Below are positions 58,462 through 64,000 of a stretch of DNA of 64,000 nt, piece after piece. Source of the DNA: Paenibacillus thalictri (GTDB lineage Bacteria > Bacillota > Bacilli > Paenibacillales > NBRC-103111); the NCBI RefSeq assembly GCF_004307995.1, contig NZ_SIRE01000036.1, positions 24,206 to 88,205 on the forward strand, read 5' to 3'. Below the pieces are notes generated by a model, which saw only the letters and a list, made by a program, of their open reading frames with translations, searched no databases and was not told the origin of the DNA. A program made the position numbers and the translations under genes. Every line of letters begins with the position of its first letter. Position 1 is the stretch's first letter.

Positions 58462-60022
58462 ATTCGAACACGAGGAAGTGGATGCGGTCATCGTTGGTGC
58501 CGGAGCTGCGGGAGGTGTACTCGCCAAGGAACTGAGCGAGGCGGGGATGCGTGTCGTTGTGCTGGATGCAGGGCCGATGTGGGATCCGCAAAATGATTTT
58601 GCCAGTGACGAGCTGTCGACCCAGCATCTGGGCTGGAAGGACACCCGCATTGTAGACGGCACCGATCCGCTGACGATGGGCCATAATAACTCGGGACGTG
58701 GCATTGGGGGTGGGACAACGCATTTTACCGGCGTCTTTCTGCGGTTTCACGATGCCGATTTTCAGGCCCGCAGCTTGGACGGCGTAGCCGAAGACTGGCC
58801 GATCGGTTACGACGATCTGGCTCCTTATTACGATAAAATCGAAAAAGAAATCGCCGTATCCGGGCCCAAGCATTTTCCCTGGGGCAACTTCCATGGACCC
58901 TATCCTTATCCCGAGCGAGATCCGCTCAGCCCCAACGCTTACTTCTTCATGAAGGGCTGCGAAACGCTGGGCATCCGTCATTCTGTTACGCCGCTGGCCA
59001 TCTTGTCCGCACCGTTCGAGGACAGGCCCCCTTGCATCAACCGCGGCTTCTGCAACCAGGGATGTATGCCTAACGCCAAGTTCAGCACGCTGATTGTGCA
59101 TATTCCCAAAGCGATCCAAGCGGGCGCGGAGGTGCTGCCTAACTGCATGGTGACACAGGTCACGCTGGGTAAAGACGGACGGGCGGACGGGGTTATTTTT
59201 GTCCATGAAGGGCAGGAACATGTTCAGAAAGCGCGTATCGTCATCCTCTCAGCCTTTGTTGTGGAAACGCCGCGTTTGCTGATGAATTCGGCGACACCGC
59301 AGCACCCGGAAGGTCTCGCCAACAGCAGCGGCTGGGTGGGGCGGGCGTTTATGACGCACAGCAGCAACGATGTGTATGCGAAGTTCGCGGAGGAAGTGCG
59401 CTTGTACAAAGGAACGCCGGTACTCGCTTCGACACAGGACTTTTATGAAACGATGCCGGATGCCAATTTTGTGAGAGGGTATACGCTCCATGCGCATGGC
59501 GCCAGACCCGTCAGCTTTGCCCACGGCATTTCAAATTCTCAAGCAGGCTTGCTCTGGGGCCAAGGGCTCCGCAAAAAAGCGATAAACTACAATTTCTACG
59601 CACGCGCAACGATGGTCGGCGAAGTGCTCCCGAATCCGGATAACCGGATCTCACTCGCTGACGAAAAGGATGAATACGGCTTGCCGCGGGCCAAGGTCAC
59701 CTTCAGCTACGGCGATAATGACAGGCGGCTGATCGATCACGCCGTAGGCAAGATGAGCGAGATTCTCCAGGCTGCAGGCGGTCAGGTGGAATTCGTTATA
59801 GCCGATACGGCCCATCTAATGGGCGGATGCCGGATGGGCGACGACCCGCAGCAGTCCGTAGTCAATTCCTTCGGACAAACCCATGATATCCCCAATCTTT
59901 TTATTTGCGATGCCAGCGTTTTTGTCACATCCGGAGCCGGCAACCCGACCAATACGGTTATGGCGCTTGCCGCCCGCACGGCGGATTATATTCTGGAGCA
60001 AAGCGGCCAATTGACGTTGTAA
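58451..60022 (+). CDS. GMC-family oxidoreductase (gluconate dehydrogenase-like)
   Basis: 523-residue FAD enzyme. The ATG at 58451 (MKRRFEHE) has GGGAGG twelve bases upstream. The ADP-binding motif VIVGAGAAGGVLAKELSEAG is at residues 12-31; the active-site His lies in HLMGGCRMG; the C-terminus NPTNTVMALAARTADYI is typical. It should oxidise a sugar or sugar acid, passing electrons via subunit 3 and possibly the membrane protein; the cytochrome c subunit used in acetic-acid bacteria is absent. The operon link to LarA suggests a 2-hydroxyacid or ketoacid branch. Confidence 0.9.
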   Translation: MKRRFEHEEVDAVIVGAGAAGGVLAKELSEAGMRVVVLDAGPMWDPQNDFASDELSTQHLGWKDTRIVDGTDPLTMGHNNSGRGIGGGTTHFTGVFLRFHDADFQARSLDGVAEDWPIGYDDLAPYYDKIEKEIAVSGPKHFPWGNFHGPYPYPERDPLSPNAYFFMKGCETLGIRHSVTPLAILSAPFEDRPPCINRGFCNQGCMPNAKFSTLIVHIPKAIQAGAEVLPNCMVTQVTLGKDGRADGVIFVHEGQEHVQKARIVILSAFVVETPRLLMNSATPQHPEGLANSSGWVGRAFMTHSSNDVYAKFAEEVRLYKGTPVLASTQDFYETMPDANFVRGYTLHAHGARPVSFAHGISNSQAGLLWGQGLRKKAINYNFYARATMVGEVLPNPDNRISLADEKDEYGLPRAKVTFSYGDNDRRLIDHAVGKMSEILQAAGGQVEFVIADTAHLMGGCRMGDDPQQSVVNSFGQTHDIPNLFICDASVFVTSGAGNPTNTVMALAARTADYILEQSGQLTL

Positions 60023-60112
60023 ATGAAAACGGCAGTGTGCGATCCCTTTATTTTGCCGGTCAAGGGTAGTATGATACAAGCATAAGCTGCAGTTTGGGGA
60101 GATGAGTCAGTC

Positions 60113-60424
60113 ATGGCCATTGTAGAAGTAACGGTCATTCCGATCGGAACGGGGACCACCAGTGTAAGCGACTATGTAGCGGGCATCCACAGGGCGCTGG
60201 AACAAGAAGAAGCCGAAGGGCGGGTACGCTTTCAGATGACGTCAATGAGCACCATCATTGAAGGTGAACTCGATGATCTGCTGCGGGTTGTCCGCCGCAT
60301 TCACGAAGTTCCGTTCGAGCAAGGTGCCGGTCGGGTCTCCACCTCGATCAAAATCGACGACCGCCGCGACAAAGCCGGGAGTATGGAGCAAAAAATGCAA
60401 TCCGTTGCCGCAAAGCTGAAATAG
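60113..60424 (+). CDS. Thiamine-binding-like protein (MTH1187/YkoF family)
   Basis: 103-residue ferredoxin-like fold. VEVTVIPIGTGTTSVSDYVAGI, then MTSMSTIIEGELDDLLRVVRRIHE and RVSTSIKIDDR are the pattern of the DUF77/MTH1187 family, some members of which bind thiamine or its pyrimidine. It is 90 bp after the GMC gene. Role probably in vitamin handling, not proven. Confidence 0.88.
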   Translation: MAIVEVTVIPIGTGTTSVSDYVAGIHRALEQEEAEGRVRFQMTSMSTIIEGELDDLLRVVRRIHEVPFEQGAGRVSTSIKIDDRRDKAGSMEQKMQSVAAKLK

Positions 60425-60446
60425 CTGCGCTTGACCTCGACATAGA

Positions 60447-60485
60447 AAAAGGTATATGCCACGAATATTTCGGCATATACCTTTT
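60447..60485. terminator. Bidirectional terminator
   Basis: AAAAGGTATATGCC (60447-60460) pairs with GGCATATACCTTTT (60472-60485); T-rich on both outward sides. It serves the thiamine-binding-like gene and the convergent phosphoesterase gene. Confidence 0.9.
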
Positions 60486-60505
60486 CTTTATTTGCAGGGA
60501 GAAAC

Positions 60506-61342
60506 TTATGAAATGGCGATTTCGAACACTTGATCGGATTCCGTTCCAGCGGCTACGGATGGCTCTACGCGATGGAAGCTTCCGTATTGCCCCAATACAC
60601 GCTCTGCACCTGACTGCAAAGCTTCATCCGGCAGCTTGCATTCTAGGCGCAAGACGCCGTCGTCGATCACAACATCGCTCCAGCTGGGCAAACATACGAC
60701 GGAAGCACACTGTACATAGGTCCACTGATTTTGACGAACGATGGATTGAATATGATTGTGTCCGTTAAACCAGAAACAAGTTCCGCTTGCTTCGCTCATC
60801 GCTTCCACCAGCTGCTCCGGCTGCTCCACACGCAGCAGTTCTTTATCGGATAAAGCGGTAGTATGAGGGAGGGGATGATGGGCAAATACTAGAACCGGTT
60901 TTCCTTGTGCCGCCCCGAGACGTTTCTTCAGCCACGCTATCCTTGTAGGATCGAAGCGTCCGCCCCAATCCAGAGGTTTCATCTCCTGCGATGTGTTCGC
61001 AAACAGCAAAAGCGCCTGCTCCGTTTCGATGGAACCAAAGCCTTGTTCGATCTGTGGCGTCTTGGCCCACTGCTCTGTTTGCTGGACCGATCCGGATAAA
61101 AGGTCATGGTTTCCAGGCACATGCCGGAACAAGTCGCGTTTGCCCAATGAATCGATGATGGCAAATACGCCGCGGTATTCCTCTTCCTTGCCGTCTTGGG
61201 TCAAGTCCCCCAATGAGACATACAGGTCGGCTTCAGGACCCTCATGGAAATAACGCTCCAAATACTGCTTGAAAAAGGGATCCGCCCCTCCGTTTTCACC
61301 GCGCAGCGTGAAATGAAAATCGCTCATGATCCGTATTCGCAT
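60506..61342 (-). CDS. Calcineurin-like metallophosphoesterase
   Basis: 278 residues with the five phosphoesterase blocks: MSDFHF, SLGDLTQDG, VPGNHD, VFAHHPLPH and FNGHNH. This is the DevR/3',5'-cyclic-nucleotide phosphodiesterase-like branch (D-x-H, GD, GNHD, H, GHxH). The substrate cannot be told. It is monocistronic. Confidence 0.9.
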   Translation of the reverse strand: MRIRIMSDFHFTLRGENGGADPFFKQYLERYFHEGPEADLYVSLGDLTQDGKEEEYRGVFAIIDSLGKRDLFRHVPGNHDLLSGSVQQTEQWAKTPQIEQGFGSIETEQALLLFANTSQEMKPLDWGGRFDPTRIAWLKKRLGAAQGKPVLVFAHHPLPHTTALSDKELLRVEQPEQLVEAMSEASGTCFWFNGHNHIQSIVRQNQWTYVQCASVVCLPSWSDVVIDDGVLRLECKLPDEALQSGAERVLGQYGSFHRVEPSVAAGTESDQVFEIAIS

Positions 61343-61571
61343 AAGTTTTCCTCCCTAGAGCAGCAGTATGCGTTGTGGCCGCCGTTTTTTGCAACAAACT
61401 GCTGATAATAGAATTTAAGTTTCCATTCTATTACAATACCAGATAATGACATGGGTAACATCTCTTTTTTCGTAATCATATAGACGCCCATAAAGCGGGC
61501 ATCAACGCGACTCGCCGACTTCTCGAAATGGAGTGTACGCTGCCTTCCGGATCAAATGAAACCCCAGGGGG

Positions 61572-62582
61572 TTATAAGTCGGCTAATCTCACTTCTGCCC
61601 TTTTTTGGAAAGCAAGCGTAGCCGCATTGGCAATTTGCTGTGCTGCTTTACCATCCTCCACCGTAACAGAAGGCTTCTCGCCGCGCAGACAGCACTCAAT
61701 AAAATGAACCATTTCCAGCTGATAAGCATCCTTAAACCGTTCGGGAAAGGAAGGTACAATATCATGGGTGCTGCCTTTCAGCGTCAATACGCGAATATCA
61801 TGGTGCTGCAGCGAGCCGATTTGAATCGTGCCTTCGGTGCCGACAACCTCTCCCCGAATATCATACCCGTATAACGCATTGCGGCTGGCTTCCACATCGC
61901 CTGCAGCTCCCGAAGCAAAACGTAAATAAGTGAGGGATTGATCGGAGTCCTGGAGCTCTCTCATGAACGGATAGACCAGCACGGAGCCATGAGCCGAGAC
62001 CGCATCGACTTCCGAACCCATCAGAAAACGGGCAAGATCATAATCGTGAATAGCCATATCGATAAAAATGCCGCCACTGCCTCGAATAAATTCAGCAGGA
62101 GGAGACACAGGGTCACGCGACACCGCTTTAAAATAGATCGGTTTGCCAATATCTCCGGCAGCTATACGTTTCTTCGCCTCCGCATACGCGGGATCGAATC
62201 TGCGCATGAATCCGACCTGGCATTGGGCATTATATTGGTTCACCGCGCTAATCACTTCATCCGCTTCGGCCAATTGCAAAGTTAGCGGCTTTTCTACAAA
62301 AATCGCCTTGCCGTACTGTGCCGCTTTTTTGATGAGCGAGGCGTGCGTACCTGTGGGTGTTGCAATAACCACAGCATCTATGTTCGGATCTTCCAGAACC
62401 TCATCCGTGTTATCGGTCCATCTTGGCGCCCCCAGCTCTCTGCCGACTTTCTCGGCCCGCTGCAAATCGGCGTCTACGACGCAAACCAGTTCCGAATGTT
62501 TTACCCGGCCTGCTACATTTTCCGCATGCCAATAACCTAACCGTCCCAGACCGATTACCGCGCAACGAATATGATTTTTCAT
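61572..62582 (-). CDS. Inositol 2-dehydrogenase-like oxidoreductase
   Basis: 336-residue Gfo/Idh/MocA protein. The NAD site AVIGLGRLGYWHAENV, the EKP motif in IFVEKPLTL, and the catalytic IDMAIHDYDLARFLMG are typical of inositol dehydrogenases (IolG branch). No other iol gene is near, so the substrate may be another cyclitol or sugar. A perfect LacI-type palindrome covers the promoter upstream, implying sugar-inducible control by a repressor encoded elsewhere. Confidence 0.88.
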   Translation of the reverse strand: MKNHIRCAVIGLGRLGYWHAENVAGRVKHSELVCVVDADLQRAEKVGRELGAPRWTDNTDEVLEDPNIDAVVIATPTGTHASLIKKAAQYGKAIFVEKPLTLQLAEADEVISAVNQYNAQCQVGFMRRFDPAYAEAKKRIAAGDIGKPIYFKAVSRDPVSPPAEFIRGSGGIFIDMAIHDYDLARFLMGSEVDAVSAHGSVLVYPFMRELQDSDQSLTYLRFASGAAGDVEASRNALYGYDIRGEVVGTEGTIQIGSLQHHDIRVLTLKGSTHDIVPSFPERFKDAYQLEMVHFIECCLRGEKPSVTVEDGKAAQQIANAATLAFQKRAEVRLADL

Positions 62583-62731
62583 GAGTCATGCCCTCCTTTA
62601 TGGTCCACACATTTGGCAGTTTCTTGTTCCTTGCAGCGCCCCGGTCTTTTCACTACATAGTCCGTAACTGGAAAAATGTTAGTCCCCCACCCTGTTCGCC
62701 CAGATCTCCATAGTGGGGTTTAATAACATTC

Positions 62732-62745
62732 TGGTAACGTTACCA
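62732..62745. promoter_or_regulatory. LacI-family operator
   Basis: TGGTAACGTTACCA, a perfect 14-bp palindrome centred on CG, as bound by LacI-family regulators. It lies immediately downstream of the -10 box. Confidence 0.75.
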
Positions 62746-62748
62746 AAA

Positions 62749-62778
62749 ATTTTATGATATCTCTCTGCGTGTTGTCAA
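62749..62778 (-). promoter_or_regulatory. Promoter of the inositol-dehydrogenase-like gene
   Basis: Perfect TTGACA (complement of 62773-62778), 18-bp spacer and TAAAAT (complement of 62749-62754). Confidence 0.75.
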
Positions 62779-62889
62779 TTTAAATTTAAGCGGTTTCATC
62801 TTATATCGAGCCATATAGAAAAGGGAAGAGTTCCATTTAAGGTGCCGGCGCTCTCCCTCTCAGTATGGTACTGCTTATGGAATTCGGAA

Positions 62890-62915
62890 AATAAAAAAAA
62901 GACCGTCTCCGGTCT
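62890..62915 (-). terminator. Terminator of the rrn-tRNA operon
   Basis: AGACCG-TCTC-CGGTCT (62900-62915 region) followed on the minus strand by a run of eight T then ATTTT. It lies 15 bp after tRNA-Lys. Confidence 0.92.
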
Positions 62916-62930
62916 GTGTTTTTTAAAACA

Positions 62931-63006
62931 TGGTGAGCCATGTAGGACTCGAACCTACGACACCCTGATTAAAAGTCAGGTGCTCTACCAACTGAGCTAA
63001 TGGCTC
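62931..63006 (-). tRNA. tRNA-Lys (TTT)
   Basis: Acceptor GAGCCAT, anticodon loop CTTTTAA, T-arm GTAGGTTCGAGTCCTAC, CCA encoded. Last tRNA of the cluster. Confidence 0.97.
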
Positions 63007-63020
63007 TTGCGATGATGTAA

Positions 63021-63105
63021 TGGTGGAGGCTGATGGATTCGAACCACCGAACTCGAAGAGAGCAGATTTACAGTCTGCCGTGTTTAGCCACTTCACTAAG
63101 CCTCC
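63021..63105 (-). tRNA. tRNA-Tyr (GTA)
   Basis: 85 nt with a long variable arm, as expected for tRNA-Tyr. Acceptor GGAGGCT, anticodon loop CTGTAAA, CCA encoded. Confidence 0.97.
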
Positions 63106-63119
63106 ATGATAACTAAAAG

Positions 63120-63192
<73 letters not shown>

Positions 63193-63234
63193 ATATGTAT
63201 AAATAAGTTCTCATCCCTTTACAAGGGAAGTTAA

Positions 63235-63311
63235 TGGCGGAGCCGACGGGATTCGAACCCGCGGTCTCCTGCGTGACAGGCAGGCATGTTAGGCCTCTAC
63301 ACCACGGCTCC
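63235..63311 (-). tRNA. tRNA-Asp (GTC)
   Basis: Acceptor GGAGCCG with CGGCTCC, anticodon loop CTGTCAC, CCA encoded. Confidence 0.97.
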
Positions 63312-63332
63312 ACACTATAACTATAAAATTGC

Positions 63333-63408
<76 letters not shown>

Positions 63409-63414
63409 ATATGG

Positions 63415-63490
63415 TGGTGGAGGCTGACGGGATCGAACCGCCGACCCTCTGCTTGTAAGGCAGATGCTCTCCCAGCTGAGCTAAGCCTCC
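63415..63490 (-). tRNA. tRNA-Val (TAC)
   Basis: Acceptor GGAGGCT with AGCCTCC, anticodon loop CTTACAA, CCA encoded. Only six bases separate it from tRNA-Thr. Confidence 0.96.
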
Positions 63491-63561
63491 ACATTTGGAG
63501 GACACAAATTATATTGTGCCACAATTACAAACGACGTATCAATAAGTCATTATGTAATAAT

Positions 63562-63638
63562 TGGTAGCGGCGAAGGGAATCGAACCCCCGACCTCACGGG
63601 TATGAACCGTACGCTCTAGCCAGCTGAGCTACACCGCC
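63562..63638 (-). tRNA. tRNA-Met (CAT), elongator
   Basis: Acceptor GGCGGTG pairs throughout (with G-T at the end), so it is not the initiator type with a 1-72 mismatch. Anticodon loop TTCATAC. It closely resembles the Bacillus elongator tRNA-Met as I remember it. CCA encoded. Confidence 0.93.
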
Positions 63639-63658
63639 ATATAAAAAAGATAAAGCTA

Positions 63659-63746
63659 CGGAGAGAGAGGGATTCGAACCCTCGCACCACTTACGCAGTC
63701 TAACCCCTTAGCAGAGGGTCCCCTTGAGCCACTTGGGTATCTCTCC
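63659..63746 (-). tRNA. tRNA-Ser (GCT)
   Basis: 88 nt with a long variable arm. Acceptor GGAGAGA with TCTCTCC, anticodon loop CTGCTAA. CCA is not encoded. First tRNA after the 23S gene. Confidence 0.95.
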
Positions 63747-63762
63747 AAGACAAATAAATTTG

Positions 63763-63785
63763 CTCCTTGAAAACTGGATGCGAAT
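63763..63785 (-). other. 3' half of the 23S rRNA processing stem
   Basis: The minus strand reads CGCATCCAGTTTTCAAGGAG, the kind of sequence that flanks Bacillota 23S genes and pairs with TCCTTGAAAACTGGAT-like sequence upstream of 23S to form the RNase III processing stem. The partner lies outside the window. Confidence 0.6.
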
Positions 63786-63875
63786 CAACTTCAAGCTTTG
63801 CTTCTTGTCCTTTGGGCCCCGAGAAAGTATTCGGAATAAGCTGCAACGCTTATCTTCACTTTCTTGGGATGTTTT

Positions 63876-64000
63876 GGTTAAGCCCTCGACCGATTAGTAT
63901 TCGTCAGCTGCACACGTTGCCGCGCTTCCACCCCGAACCTATCTACCTCGTCGTCTACAAGGGGTCTTACTAATTGGGAAATCTCATCTTGAGGGGGGCT
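63876..64000 (-). rRNA. 23S ribosomal RNA, 3' end (partial)
   Basis: The minus strand ends ...CTAATCGGTCGAGGGCTTAACC, the conserved 3' terminus of 23S rRNA; the segment back to the window edge also matches the conserved 3' domain. The gene continues beyond 64000. No 5S rRNA follows before tRNA-Ser. Confidence 0.96.

Larger units (their letters stand above)
62583..62890. other. Upstream region of the inositol-dehydrogenase-like gene
   Basis: Contains the promoter and LacI-type operator (62732-62778) and a leader of about 150 nt. No gene is seen. Confidence 0.5.

Overview
The window looks like a piece of a Paenibacillaceae chromosome (Bacillota, low to moderate GC). Evidence: the gene order cggR-gapA-pgk-tpiA-gpmI-eno, then secG-rnr-smpB-ssrA; the cluster rapZ-yvcK-whiA-crh; hprK-lgt-ppaX-yvoF-his; Gram-positive AGGAGG-type ribosome sites; a CtsR box before clpP; a CggR operator before cggR; and an SLH-domain surface protein. 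The assignment rests on recognised families and order, not on a search.

Layout. (1) 1-8.3 kb is an accessory region, visibly more AT-rich than the rest. A minus-strand gene set encodes an ArdA-type antirestriction protein, three small unrecognised proteins, a RadC/JAB protein, an unrecognised 245-residue protein and a gene cut by the left edge. An XRE repressor with a perfect 21-bp palindrome at its ribosome site separates this set from a plus-strand pair: an SLH/NHL surface protein and a zinc-ribbon membrane protein. The region ends at the 3' end of ssrA, a classic integration site. (2) 8.3-21.4 kb is core housekeeping on the minus strand: tmRNA, smpB, rnr, secG, an M50-like protease and the complete lower-glycolysis operon under CggR. 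A 210-bp imperfect palindrome sits between gapA and pgk. (3) 21.5-28.5 kb: tRNA-Arg(CCG), clpP, a chemoreceptor, flotillin with its NfeD partner, and a secreted copper-amine-oxidase-N/PKD protein. (4) 28.6-38.6 kb: a Crh-like protein that carries His15, whiA, yvcK, rapZ, a ROK glucokinase, a FetAB-type ABC exporter, trxB, a TPR/HTH protein and prs. (5) 38.9-49.2 kb: the his operon in the order hisZ-G-D-B-H-F-IE with hisA missing, preceded by yvoF, ppaX, lgt, hprK and two small zinc-ribbon proteins. (6) 49.4-55.9 kb: an aadK-like nucleotidyltransferase, a nucleoside hydrolase, a frameshifted GH43 gene and other decayed sugar-locus remnants, msmX, a PucR/CdaR-type regulator and a two-domain NlpC/P60 protein whose first domain lacks its catalytic residues. 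(7) 56.1-62.6 kb: a LarA-family gene followed by a membrane protein, a gluconate-2-dehydrogenase subunit-3-like protein and a GMC oxidoreductase; then a thiamine-binding-like protein, a metallophosphoesterase and an inositol-dehydrogenase-like protein with a LacI-type operator. (8) 62.9-64 kb: eight minus-strand tRNAs directly downstream of a 23S rRNA 3' end, with no 5S gene between.

Functionally, central glycolysis and carbon-catabolite signalling (cggR regulon, hprK, Crh-like, yvcK, rapZ, glucokinase) lie close together, as in Bacillus. The left accessory block is the most likely place for undescribed functions, because unknown small genes are co-directional with an antirestriction gene.
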